From contig VIIQ02000046.1 in assembly GCA_007449985.2 (NCBI GenBank), positions 186,001-250,000 of the forward strand: a stretch of 64,000 bases of DNA, given 5' to 3'. Below are positions 1-11,857 of the stretch, in pieces. Under the pieces are notes generated by a model that was not told the DNA's origin, searched no databases, and saw only the letters and a program-made list of their open reading frames with translations. A program made the position numbers and the translations under genes. Source of the DNA: Desmodesmus armatus (taxonomy: Eukaryota; Chlorophyta; Chlorophyceae; Sphaeropleales; Scenedesmaceae). How positions within the stretch are numbered: position 1 is the first letter of the stretch; each line of letters begins with the position of its first letter.

Positions 1-1768
1 TTGAGGCCCTGCAATTTTCAAATGGCAGCTGCCCAGTGCAGGTCTCCGTTCTGAACCACCCAGCTGACTGGGACTTTGAAGGTTATGTGCTGCAGCATCC
101 CATCATGCAGCACCAGCAGGCGCTGCAGCAACGGTCAGCAGCACAGGCCTCAAAGTCTGCAGCAGGCAGCACTCAAGCCGTTGGCCCCTTTGAGGCTGTC
201 CTCAACTATAGGGAAGGAGGACAGCTGGTATTGACTGGGCTCCCTTTCCAAATGATCCGACAAGTGCTGGCAGTTGATGCTGCCCCTCATGCAGTGGTTC
301 TGCAGGAACGGGTGCGCTGCTGCCTCGCATCAAACGCCGGGTGATAGGGTTGTGGCAGGCATCGTCATGATTTGCACCCACAGAGTGCCATTGCTATGTG
401 TTAACATTGCACTGCGCACACACCAGCGAACAACCGCATTCATTCAGCCCTGAATCAGTTAATTCGTACCAATGCAAGCTGTGTCATGTTGTGCTGTGTG
501 CAGCTCATCAGCAGTGAACGGCCCCAATTCCTGCTGCACACCATGCCGACCTCCCTTGGGTCCAACCAGCCATACAGAAACGGTCTTGGCAAAATGATCA
601 ACCGTGCTGGTGAGGGTCCTGGCCTGCAGATATTCCCCGGCAGCGTGCCAGTGGTGGCTCCGGTGAGTGAGGCAGGGGGTGGCCTTGTGTTGTGCTAACT
701 TGTCGTTGGACCTCAAACATCCTTGCTTCAGCTGCAGCAGGAGGGCCCACTGAATACAACACTGTGTACATACTGCATTTGAGCGGTGTGAGGCTGTCTT
801 GACAGGTGCATATGGTTTCACATTACACTCCACTCAGGACAGGTGACCCGCCTTGATGCCTGGCAGCAAGCACAGGCTGCAACTGCCATTGGCTGGCTTG
901 ACTCAACGATTGCAGTGGTATGGTAGTTGCATTGCAGTACATACGCACAAACTCCTCAGTCCAAGTTTATGGCCATCAGCTGCAACCTCATGATGCTGTA
1001 TGCGCCTTGCAGGCTGGCCGCATACACTCAAAAGGGAGTCAACGGGGTGGCTATACCATCCCCAGGGTGCTCATCTGCTCCCAGCTGCCAGCTAACATCA
1101 CCTACCCCCTGGCGCTGACACTCACCCTGATGGACAGCCCAGGTGAGCCGCACATGCTACCAGCTGTGTGTCAGGCGCTGCAGACAGAGCTTTTTGTAAC
1201 CCTACTGGCAGCATTCTGTATGTCATTTGTCGCGAACTGTTGCCGCGCTATGATGTATGGCACCAAAACATGTCATGTCATGTCATGTCATGTCGTGTCG
1301 TGTCGTGTCGTGTCGTGTCGTGTCGTGTCGTGTCGTGTCGTGTCGTGTCGTGTCGTGTCGTGTCGTGTCGTGTCGTGTCGTGTCGTGTCGTGTCGTGTCA
1401 TGTCATGTCATGTCATGTCATGTCATGTCATGTCATGTCATGTCATGTGGTGACGCGTTGAGATGGAATGGATTTCAGATCTTGCACAGTGCCCGCGACC
1501 CGCTGGGGGGAAAGATCAATGTACCAGCCTTGTTACACAACACATGCATGTCCCGGCTGTGTGTTCAGGGCAACAAGGCCAAAGCAGCCGACAGCTGGGT
1601 CAGTGGCAGGTCAACGCGTACAAAGACGACAGCAGTATCACGCTTGGCATGTCCCAAATCTTGGCAAAGTATGTGGGCTACAGTATTGCCAAAGCGTCCC
1701 TTCTTCAAGACCCAACCCAGGGTGCCAGGCTGACACTGACACTGGCAGACACAGTTGATCAGCCCTGA
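1..1768 (+). CDS. Tandem family copy 1 (unknown family), 5' end outside window
   Basis: First of four tandem paralogs; I do not recognise the family. Visible exons are 1-311, 504-662, 1013-1142 and 1569-1768, and all codon phases agree. Motifs shared with the other copies are HPADW and PHAVVLQER in the first visible exon, AGEGPGLQ in the 159-bp exon, LICSQLPA and LMDSPG in the 130-bp exon, and YVGYSIAK followed by DPTQGARLTLTL in the last. The stop is TGA after VDQP. Exon 1 and the start of exon 2 lie left of the window. Last-exon and 3'-flank sequence is closest to copy 3, so both belong to one subtype. The intron before the last exon contains a large pentanucleotide microsatellite. No domain or catalytic motif is recognised; the chain looks globular, with no membrane segment. 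Confidence 0.75.
1271..1445 (+). repeat. Pentanucleotide microsatellite (TGTCA/TGTCG)
   Basis: Thirty-five uninterrupted 5-bp units: four TGTCA, twenty-one TGTCG, then ten TGTCA. It lies in the intron between the fourth and fifth exons of tandem copy 1. Because the unit is not a multiple of three it stays open in several frames as Ser-Cys-Arg/His-Val repeats, giving spurious ORFs. Confidence 0.97.
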
Positions 1769-2113
1769 CCCAGCAGATGATTTCCATTCAGCACCATCAG
1801 CGCCATCAGCAGCAGCGGCCACAGCCCACCCCACTGGCATTGCTGTTGTTTTCCACAGGTATGCCCTACCGTAGGTAAGGCTTACCTACTGTGTGATGCC
1901 TTTTGAGGCGTCAGGCACATCTGCTGGATTGATTCTGAGTAGTTTCCACCCCAACCAGGTGCTCACGCCATCAACTGCCTGCAGCAACTATTACTCGCCT
2001 TCCACCTCCAAAGCTTTTCACAGTTCACATGTTCTTTGTTGATGGGATGCCAGTTACTCAAGTCAGTGGCACTTTGTGTCAACTGCTTTTGTTTGCATCC
2101 CTTCTTGCCTCAG

Positions 2114-3329
2114 CTGAGCTGGAACAGTTGTGGGAGGGCCCCCAGAGAGCTGCCAGGCTGATGCTTGGCAGCAGCTGCTGGTAAATTGGAGGAGTTGCAG
2201 GTGTGTAAAGACACTTGGGCGGATAGGGGCTGTAAGGCCGAGGCGTCATACAATTGATGCAATCAAAAGCAAGGGTGCCAAGCAGCATAAGCATCAAATT
2301 TGAACAGCCTTTGTGAGGGGCAGTTTGTGTCGACAGCAATCAAAGCATGGGTGCCAAGCAGCATAAGCATCAAGCTTTGCACAGCTTACCAGAGGTGGCG
2401 GGATGCGGCTTGAGTTGACAGCGGCACTGGGAACCTGAGGCCGCTGTGATGCTGCTCATCTTGCCTCACTGGTGGTGTGGCAAGTGTCGTAGCCAAGGTG
2501 ATGATACAACTGTTTGAGTGCCGTACACCAGCTGCGAGAGCACACTCAGTGTAGGTGTGACAGGCACGGCTTGCCACTGTAAGTTGTGTGGCAGACCAAC
2601 TCACAGGGTGTGTGGCAGCAACGTCTGCGGCTCCTGCACATGACCAATTCAGGTCAGTACACTTTCAAATGCTTTGCTGTTGTGTCTGTCCGTGCCCCTA
2701 CAGGAGCTGCTGACTACTCACCCTCAGGTTGTCCCTGCTGCTGTTGGGGACCTGTCAGCCGGCGGAGCCCTGCCCCTGCACCTGGCAGCAGCAGGTGGCT
2801 GTGTGGGTGTTGTGCTGGCACTGCTGGCTGCTGGAGCACCCCTGGAGGCGAAGGATGGCAAGGGCATGACTGCCCTGCAGGTGTGTTGACACATGAGTTG
2901 CATTCAGCAGGTACATGATGCTGACGACATAGTGCCAGGGCAATATGTGTGTGCAGCCGGCTGCAACCACAGGCCTGTGTATAGGCTGCTGGCACTGGCT
3001 TTGGGATTGTCAGGTCCAGCTTCATCTTGTCAAAAGTGCACAGGCGAAGCAAGGATGACATGGCTTGAACACATGCACAGCTGGGAATAGCAGATACCGT
3101 ACGGAGCAGCCCTCCTGGGGTCGGTGACTGTGAGCATTGACTGCACGGCGGCTGACTCTGTGTCCGTTGCTGTGTCTTGGTGGTGCTGCTGCTGCAGGTA
3201 GCTCAGCGCAGTGAGCAGTGTGGTGTGGAGGCAGTGCTCATGCAGGCGGGTGCTGCAGACAAGCAGAGAGACGCATGGGGCACACTGGACATGCCTGGGG
3301 CCCCGGGGCTTCCTGTGAAGCTCCAGAAA
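2114..3329 (+). CDS. Ankyrin-repeat gene fragment between copies 1 and 2 (possibly degenerate)
   Basis: Exon 2704-2880 (59 codons, phase 0, bounded by CAG and GTGTGT) encodes an ankyrin-like repeat with the signature ALPLHLAAAGG, then LLAAGAPLEAKDGKGMTAL. The next candidate exon, 3198-3329, continues in phase with a weaker second repeat (VEAVLMQAGA). A third candidate, 2114-2180, encodes an AELEQLWEG helix but does not join 2704 in phase, so an exon is missing or the gene is broken. A similar LEQL segment occurs at about 7250-7350, between copies 2 and 3. No start or stop is convincing. Ankyrin repeats usually mediate protein contacts; nothing more specific can be said. It could be an independent gene, a decayed one, or upstream exons of something larger. 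Confidence 0.4.
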
Positions 3330-3782
3330 GTGTGTCAACAGTGTTGTGGTGTGCCTGATTCTGCTGTGCAGTTTTGTGTTGTATCCGCCAGCTTGGATTG
3401 GACTCAGGCGGCCAGGCAGTCCGATCTTTGCTACCAGCAGTGACGCTGGGACGAGCTGGTTGCGGCGGTCAACTGCTTGCCTGCTGGTGCAGGCTTCTGT
3501 TTCGTGAAGGCTGCTGGGAGTGTTGCACCACACATGTGTACAGTAATGGTATGCCTGTGTGACTTACTTGCAGGCAAATGTGCAGCTGTCACTTGATCGA
3601 ATGCAGTGTGACGAACACAGCTAGTCATACATGCGGTGTTGACATTCTTTGTTTGGTGTGTTTCTCTCAAAGTAGCCTCACCCTCCACTTGAATCAAAAG
3701 CAAGATCTCGATCAGAATCGATTCAAACTCTGTGCATAGCCGTGCGCTCCTGGTGCCTAACACAGCATTGTTCTATACAGGG

Positions 3783-6046
3783 ATGTTTACATCCTGCGCC
3801 AATTGGAGAAGTGTGCGTCAGGGATGTGGAGTCTGGGGTGGAGTGCCGACAGGGAGTTGCGTCCAGCAGGTGTGCTTATGTGACTATGCAGTGCAGTCAA
3901 CTTGGGACAAACCCAGCAACTCTCTGCTTCCGCACACAAACTTGAGGCTCATTCAGACTCCCTCTTCGCTCTGTAGACTCGACCTGCTCCACAGGCCTGA
4001 AAGGTCTCCCTCTTGAGGTCCACTAGACTTGGGATGTTCAAGAGCGGGCATGTGTTGACGCTGTCCCTTCCCTGCAGGCATGTTTGATAAGGCACAACTA
4101 TACCATACAGGCTACTTTTAAGTCGGGGGCCAGCTGGACAGCCACCACACCCTCAGGAATCTACAGCAGCACCGATGTTGGGTGTGGCAGTAACGCAGAG
4201 GCCAGCAGTGGGAGCAGGCCATTGCTGTGGCAGCATCAGCACGCAAGTAGGGGGCTGCAGCGAGTAGCGGGAGCGCGTGGGTCTGTGCCTGTGGTGGCAG
4301 CGGCAGCAGCAGCAGCAGCTGCAGGGCCTGAAGGAGCTGCCACACCAGCAGCACTGCACCCACCAACCTTGGCAGGAGAGGGGTTCACCTTGCACAAGCC
4401 CTACTCACATCTTGTCCATGGCTACTACAATTCACAAACTGCCAACACCATTAACATAGCCAGTGCTATGTGCACAGACATAGAGGCCCTTCAGTTTGCA
4501 CGTGGCAGCTGCTCAGTCCAGGTGTCCTTTGTGAGCCACCCAGCTGACTGGGACATCAAGGGGTATGTGCAGCAGCATCCTGTCATGCAGCAGCTGCAGC
4601 AGGTGCAGCAGTGGGTAGCAGCACAGTCCTCAGACACTGCAGCAGGCGCCGCTACTCAGTTCCTGGGGCCTTTTGAGGCTGTTCTACACCACAGAAAACA
4701 TGGACATCTGGATCTGACTGAGCTCCCTTACCAAAGCATCCGACGGTCGCTGGAGTGTGGTGGTGCCCCTCACGCGGTGGTCCTGCAACAACGGGTGCGC
4801 TGCTGCAGTAGCACCAATATTTGCTGAAGGACAGGGATCCATGCTCGCATGGCAGGCAGTGCCACATCACGCCACCACAGAATGTGACTGAGCCGTTTGC
4901 TGTGTGTTTGGCATTGCAGTAACACACCCGCCCGAGGAAACTGCACTCAATCAGCCTTTCAAATAGCTGTTCAGTGACAACATCGGCTGTGTCATGATGT
5001 GCTGTGTGCAGCTCCTCAGCAGTGAAGGGCCCCAGTTGTTGCTGCACACCATGCCGGTCTCGCATGAGGCAGGCAAGCAACTTAGAAACAGCCTTGCCAA
5101 GATGATCAGCCGTGCTGGTGAGGGCCCAGGCCTGCAGGTGTTCCCCGGCAGCGTGCCAGAGGTGGCTCCGGTGAGCGGGGCAGGGTGGGGGGGAGCTGGG
5201 GCAGTGCCAACTGTTGGTGCAAGCTTGCAACAAAAGTACTTTGTGCACATTGCAGCTGATGCTTTGCAAGGTGAGTGCTGGAGATATGATAGGCTGCCTT
5301 GGACTTGGATGCCCGGCTGCACGCTACAGCTGCCGTTTGCTCAAGACTGTCGTTGTGTGGCTGCATGCACGGCTAGTGACAGTCAAATGACATACTTTAC
5401 ATTTGTGTGCCTTGCAGGCTGGCAGCATATACTCAGATGGGAGCGGGAGGGCTGCTTATATCATCCCCAGGGTCCTCATCTGCTCCCAGCTGCCAGCTGA
5501 CACCACCTACCCCCTGAAGCTGACACTAATACTGATGGACAGCCCAGGTGAGCCACACACGGCAAGCTGGTGTGCATCGGAGTTGCAGACAGTAATCCTT
5601 GCCAGCACTGCTGGTGTCCTGCGTGTTTTGTCAGCCGTTGCCTCTCACCATGCGTGTGTTGTCAGTCGTTGGTTCACCATGGGCACACCGTCATGGTGTA
5701 TCATGTGGTGACTGTTGAATGGACAGGCTGCTGTTCATGTACCGACTTGATACATGCTTGAGGCAGGGAAAGGTGACAGATGTCAGCCTGATCACACCAC
5801 ACCAACATGCATGTCCTTGCTGTATGTGCAGGCCAACTGGGCCAAAGCAGCCGACAGCTGGGGCGGTGGCAGGTCAAAGCCTCACAATCAGGCAGGACCC
5901 TCAGGGACTTCAGAATCAGGGTAAACGAGTACCACAAGCTGGCTGAATATGTGGGCTACAGCGTCGCCAAAGCCGCCCTTGTTTGGGACCCGAACCAGGG
6001 TGCTGAGCTGACACTCACACTGCCAGACACAGCTGGGCAGCCTTGA
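3783..6046 (+). CDS. Tandem family copy 2 (unknown family), complete, 435 aa
   Basis: Five exons, all in phase: 3783-3869, 4078-4794, 5012-5170, 5418-5547 and 5832-6046. The ATG was chosen because copies 3 and 4 also begin with ATG at the homologous place, and each first exon ends in VQQ. The start region is Arg/Ser/Cys-rich with no acidic residue, which would suit an organelle-targeting peptide (inference). Exon 2 has a low-complexity Ala stretch around residues 105-120, then LHKPYSH, CTDIEALQF and HPADW. Exon 3 carries MISRAGEGPGLQVFPGSV, exon 4 LMDSPG, exon 5 EYVGYSVAK and DPNQGAELTLTL, ending AGQP-TGA. Subtype shared with copy 4. No known domain, signal for secretion or membrane span was seen. 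Confidence 0.8.
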
Positions 6047-8186
6047 CCCAGCAACCGCTGGTACAACAGACCGGACTCGGTGCCACCAGCAGCAGCACCC
6101 ACTGCCCTACCAGTGCCACTGCCTGGCAGGCAGCTAATGGTCCCGCAGCCCTGACCAACCATTGGCAGGCAGCTAGCACACTGGCGCAGCTCAGCACGTG
6201 CTGCTGCGCCTGTCGCCGGCCGTCAGAGTGAAGCAGCAGCATCACCAGCAGCACCAGCAGCAGCAACACGCCACACACTGCTGGGTGTGGTGTCAACAAG
6301 CCAGCCCTGCCAGCTAAGATGTATGCAGCACAGCCAAAAGGAGGGATGCTGCAAGCAGCAAGGCAGGGCCATGGCTACTGGCGCAACACCAGGTGGGCTG
6401 GTGTCAACAGCACTTCAGACGCGCACTGCTGCGACAGCACTTCAGACGCTCACTCAACAAGCCTACTAGGCTACACTGCTGACCACTCACCCTTCTGTTG
6501 CACCTGTGCTTCCCAGGCTGGTTCTAGCAGGCCCTGCCCTTGCCCACCTCTGTGCTGTCTTGCTGCGCAGGGCGCTGTTTGTACCAGCAACTCCAGACTT
6601 TAGGTAATAGTTGTGACAGCATCATGACACCCTAGGAGAACGGACAGCAGCAGCAGTACCGTACTGCTGAGCAGCAACCCCAGCCAGGGGGGCAGCATCT
6701 CCCCTCCATGCTGCCAGCTTCACTGCATACAGGCCGGACCAGCCGTCCACAAAACCAGCCACACCAGTAGGCTGTGCTCGCCATCACATAGCCATGACCA
6801 CCCTGGGCAGTTGCCTAGTGCTGCTCAGGTGCCGTAGCTTGGCCAGGTGCTGCAGCCAGCGTTTGTTACAGCAGCACCCATACGAGCGGCAGCGCCCCCA
6901 TTGTTGAGCATCAGGCAGGGGGCTGGCAGCTGTGTGATGGCCCTAGCAGCAGCAGCAAGCAAGGGGCTGGCAGCTGCTGGTGCTAACACCCAACTAGGCC
7001 AGCCCTAGCAGCACCTGGCCCTCAGTCTGTATCCATCAAGCGGCAGGCCTGCAGCAACAGCCTACGGTGATGTCAGGTGCCGTCAGCCCTCAGCAGGAGG
7101 GGTGTAGGAAGCATCTGTGGTTGCTGTTGACTGAAGGACTGCAGCAGCTGCTGCCTGGGGCCAGGGGGCCAGGGGGCCAGGGGGCTCTGGACTGTGTACT
7201 GGGGGCTGCTGTACCAGTTGAAGGAAGCCTGTGACCCCTACAGGCTGGCAGCAGCCGTGCAGCCAGAGCAGCAGCTGGAGCAGCTGGATGCCCGCATGGA
7301 GTCAGGAGCTGCTCTCGAGAGGTTGCTGGGCGCCCACGAGTCTCTGGTAGTCTCTGGTAGCAGCGGCTTACATGTTTGGCATTGGCCGTGCTTGTTGGCT
7401 AGCATTGCGCCCCAGTGTGTCCACATTGAGTTTGTCATTGCCAAAACGCATAGTTGCTGAATGTCTGGCAGGACCCAACAAGTGCACACTGTGCAGTTGG
7501 TTGCTGTGTGGTGTCTTGTTTGCCCCAGTGTGGTGGGAGTGTCAGCAGCCCCTTGTTGGTCCCTCAGGAATGCGGTGGGGCTGCATAGTGCACCCCCAAC
7601 ACAGCGTCACTACTGGGGCACTGTCATTGCGACATCTTGTGTGGGATGTCCACCACCAGCACAGCCTCGGGGCTGGGTGCTTCGATTGATATCTGTTGTG
7701 TGGGATGGCGTCCCCATCTTATGGATTTGCTGTCTGGCAATTTAGCCCAGTCGTGACCTCTGCACTGGCATCACAAGACAAAGTGTGCCACCAGAACCCT
7801 ACCCCCCCCCCCCCCCCCGCACAATTACGCAAGAACAGAAATGGGCCCACCTGTTGGTATGTCCAGCACTATCTGCCACAGACACAGTCTGCGGAGCATA
7901 TTGTTTGCATCGCATCAGCGTAGGGCATGCTGTCCCAGCTGTCATCGTTCAAAGTGCTGCTAGCAGCGTTGCTTGTTTGAAGAGATAATTCGAACTGCCA
8001 GACTCCGTGGCACTGTATTGCTGCGTACCCCGGCGTACAAATACTCATATAACGATACTTGTGTTGCTGGAAACCGGGCTGGAACCGCAAGTTGTTTTAG
8101 GGTACTGTTCACTTTAGATCAGCACCCTGTACGTGCAGGAGGCAGCAGTGCGTCCTTGATATTTCAATTCAGCGACATCATCCGTC
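6047..8186 (+). other. Gap between tandem copies 2 and 3
   Basis: The first 600 bp after the copy 2 stop are CAG/GCA-rich and recognisably related to the 3' flank of copy 4, so part may be 3' UTR. At about 7250-7350 a CAG-bounded open stretch encodes an Ala/Glu/Leu helix (EQQLEQLDARMESGA), resembling the helix at 2114-2180. No complete gene could be built. A run of 17 C lies at 7802-7818. Confidence 0.5.
7802..7818 (+). repeat. Poly-C homopolymer (17 bp)
   Basis: Seventeen consecutive C residues upstream of tandem copy 3, outside any exon. Length is probably polymorphic or uncertain in the assembly. Confidence 0.95.
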
Positions 8187-10426
8187 ATGCTTCCTATTTT
8201 CTGCGCAACCTTGAGAACTGCACGGCGGGGTTGGGGAGTGGAGACATGCACTTGGGTACAGCAGGTGATCATCAGGATGGAGTGAAAGACAGAATCCACC
8301 TACCCTTGTGAAGCGGCCAACAAAGATTTTATGTGAACTCTAGTCGCCTGGTTTGAGCCATCGTGCAACCATTGCTTGATAATGATTAGTGACATGCTGT
8401 GTGCAGCGGCGCAATCTCGGGTCATCTGCTGCTGTCCTTCGCCCTGCAGGCTTGTGTGCTGAGGCAAGCCCACACCAGGCAGGATGCTGACAGTTCTATG
8501 GGCAGCCAGGCAGCCACTCCAGGATCAGACGCAATCAGTGGCCGACAGGAGGGCTCAGAGACAGCCAGCACAGCCAAGATTGGCCCAGAGTCCAGCAGGG
8601 GCAGCAGGCTGGTGCACAGGCAGCAACAGCGCACAGGCAGGGGGCTGCAGCAACTGCCGCAAGCACGTGGTTCGTCGTCAGCTGTTGCAGCAGCAGCTGC
8701 AGGGCCTGAAAGTGCTGCCTCATCAGCAGCACTGCACCCACCAACCTTGGCAGACCAGGGGCCCATCTTGCACAAGCCCTACTCCCATTTTGTCCAGGGC
8801 TACTACCCTTTGGCGACAAACTACCATATAAAAATAAAGGGCGCCCTGTGCACAGACATTGAGCTTCTCCAGTTTGTACATGGCAGCAGCCCAGTTCAGG
8901 TGTCCTTTGTGAGCCACCCAGCTGACTGGGACATCGAGGGGTATGTGCAGCAGCATCCTGTCATGCAGCACCATCAGGCGGTGCAGCAGTGGGTAGCAGC
9001 AGACTCTGCAGCAGGCAGCACTCAAGCCCTCGGCCCCTTTCAGGGTGTCCTCAACCGCACCAGGCACGGACGGCTGGAACTGACTGAGCTCCCATATGAA
9101 AGAATCAAGCAAGCACTGGCAGTTGGTGGTGCCCCTCACGCAGTGGTCCTACACGAACGGGTGCGCTGCTGCAATTGCCACGCATCACACGCTGGTTGAT
9201 AGTGGTTGGGCAGGCGTCATCACAATATGCACCCACAGAGTGTCACTATTTCACCTGCTGTGTTTGATATTGCACTGCCCGCACAACAGTCCAATGACAG
9301 CACAAGCTTTGTCATGTTGTGCTGTGTGCAGCTCCTCAGCATCGAACGGCCCCAATTTGTGCTGCACACCATGCCGGTCTCGTCTGATCCAGGCAAGCTT
9401 TACAAAAATACCCTTGCCAGGATGATCAGCCGTGCTGGTGAGGGCCCAGGCCTGCAGGTGTTCCCCGGCAGCGTGCCAGAGGTGGCTCCAGTGAGTGCCG
9501 CAGGGGTTGGGCGTGGGTTGCGTTGGACTGTCGGTGGACCTTGCACAGCCTTGCTGCAGCTGCAGCAGGTGGGCTCACTGTGGACTGTGTACATACTGCA
9601 AAGTGACTGGTGTGAGGCTGCCTTGGACAGATGCATAAAGCCTCAAAGCACACTCCACCTCGGACATGTGACTTTCTGCATTGAGGCCCTGATGCCTGCA
9701 GCTAGCACAGGCTGCAACTGCCACCTGCCAGCTGGTCTCAGCCGCCACAATTGTGTTGACTTTGCACTGCAGCGCAGTCCGCACCACTCTCAAGTACAAG
9801 TTGATTGCCATCAGCTGCAACCGCCTGATGTCGTCTGCGCCTTGCAGGCTGGCACTATATACTCTAATGGGAGCGGAAGGGGTGGTTATACCATCCGCAG
9901 GGAGCTCATCTGCTCCCAGCTGCCAGCTGACACCACCTACCCCCTGAAGCTGACACTAATACTGATGGACAGCCCAGGTGAGCCACTCACAGCAAGCAGC
10001 TGTGTGTCAGGCACTGCAGACAAAGCTTCTACTGGCAGTATCCCTTGCCGTGTGTGGTGAGCTGTCACCGCACTCCAATGCCATGACACCATGCATGTCA
10101 TGTGGTGGCTCAGTTGACATAGAGGCAATCTCACAGAGCACCACACCGCCCACAACATGCTGGGGGGCAAGATTGACTGATGCCAGGCTGGTGAGAACCA
10201 CATGCTTGTCGCTGCTGCTTATGCAGGGCAGCAGGGCCAAAGCAGCCGGCAGCTGGGGCAGTGGCAGGTCAAAGCTTACAAAAGTTGCAGAAAGATTTAC
10301 ATTGGCGGGTCCCGCATCCTGGCAAAGTTCGTGGGCTACAGTGTCGCTAAAGCGTCCCTTCCTTATGACCCTACTCAGGGTGCTAGGCTGACACTGACGC
10401 TAGCAGCCACAGCTGGGCAGCCCTGA
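8187..10426 (+). CDS. Tandem family copy 3 (unknown family), complete, 425 aa
   Basis: Five exons in phase: 8187-8264, 8450-9160, 9332-9490, 9848-9977 and 10227-10426. Exons 3 and 4 are exactly 159 and 130 bp, as in every copy. The first exon reads MLPIFCATLRTARRGWG and ends in VQQ; its Arg/hydrophobic make-up suits a transit peptide (inference). Exon 2 begins ACVLRQAHTRQ, identical to copy 4, and continues through a Ser/Gln/Ala-rich linker to LHKPYSH, CTDIE, HPADW and PHAVVL. Exon 5 has ILAKFVGYSVAKAS and DPTQGARLTLTL, the subtype of copy 1. It ends AGQP-TGA. Function unknown. Confidence 0.8.
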
Positions 10427-11857
10427 CCCAGCCAATGCTTGCCATTCAGCGCCACCAGCAGCAGGGCCCACAGCCCAACCCACAGGCATCGCAGCTGTCT
10501 CTCATTCAGGTAGGCCCTACCCGAACCTACCCCTGGCGGACGATTCGCACAGGGGCAGCAGCCAATGTTTGTGCAGCCCCTGCTGTTATGCATGTACAGA
10601 CATGGCTGTACAACCCATGTTACATGGCTGTACAGCCACTCGCTGTCAGCAGCACTGCTGCTGCAGCATCACCACAGCACTCACACACCACCTGCTCAGT
10701 GTGGTGGCCGTCAAGTCACCCCAGCACCCCCCTCACAGCACCAACCCGCCATGACAGCAAAGAGGGCTGCAGCACAGAGGGAAGGGAGCAACAGTTGGGT
10801 GGGTGGGTTTGTATCGCATCAGCAGGTAGATGGATGAATGGCAGTAGCACAACAGCCATCTACTTCATGCAGCAGCAACAAGCTGGCGCTGCAATGCAGG
10901 CCCCTTGCCGCTCCCCTGCGTAGGGCATCCACTACTTCAGCCTCCTTCTCACAGTTTGCTGCTGTGTCACATTGTGTATTGTGTGCTGTGCAGGTGGTGG
11001 TGGTGCCTGCGGCCAACAGGACGTACCAGCAACAGCACTAGACGTGCCAAACGCAGCTGGAGGGGCAGTGGCTCCACCTATGCTGCAAATGCAGCCTCGC
11101 AGTCACCGAGTGCAGCTCTAGCGGCAGCAATGCTGCAACTTGCAGAGCCAGACCAGCCGCAGCTGGACCAGTTTTGAGGCTATGTGCAGGCAGTGTTGGG
11201 GGTAGGCAGGCTGGGCATGGTAGTAAGTGCCCCTCAGATCCCTGGTTGCTGAGTGATGCATGTCTGGAAAGGCAATGCCAGGGCAGTGGCCCTTGGCTAG
11301 CTGGGTGTTAGGGCGTGTGCTTTTGAAATGTACTGGCACCAGTGCAATGCGTTTGTGTTTCATAGCAGTGGAGTTGCACGGTGTTTTACACTGTGTGGGC
11401 TGTTGTGGCTGTTGGCTGCTTGATTCGGACGGTGCATCTGGTGGACCTAACCACCAATCAAACGCTCAGGTCAGGTCTCAGAGTGCAGTCTCAGCCGCTT
11501 ATGGACATTGTTGGCACTCTTGCGCAAGTGATTGACACATCAACGTGGCGTTGCAAGTCTGAGGAGCTGAATAAGCAGGGGGCCTAGCTGGTGCCTGCAG
11601 GCATGGACGGTCCATGATGGAGCAGGGAGTGACAGACATGTACCCCTGGGGTGAACCTCTGAGGCTTGCAAGCCACTGCGACACACAATGATACCAATGT
11701 GACGTCGTCTTGTTTGACACTGCACAACTGGTGTAACATATAAAGCCATCGCATGTGTCCATATCAATAGGTTGATCCAGATCGCCAGCTGGGATAAAAC
11801 GTTGTCGCTGCCTCAACAAGCAGGGGAGCCTGACATCGGTTACTGGAGTAATACAAA
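10427..11857 (+). other. Gap between tandem copies 3 and 4
   Basis: The flank after the copy 3 stop is Gln-codon-rich and has a good donor (CATTCAG followed by GTAGGC near 10519), so a 3' UTR intron or alternative end is possible. Between about 10,730 and 11,220 the sequence is clearly related to 14,530-15,010 downstream of copy 4, so the duplicated unit extends well beyond the coding exons. A short open stretch at 11,380-11,540 could be an exon but has no support. No complete gene seen. Confidence 0.5.

Noticed and set aside
1168..1733. Several overlapping ORFs with Met-Ser-Cys-Arg-Val-Val repeats
   Set aside because: They are the pentanucleotide microsatellite read through in different frames inside an intron of tandem copy 1.
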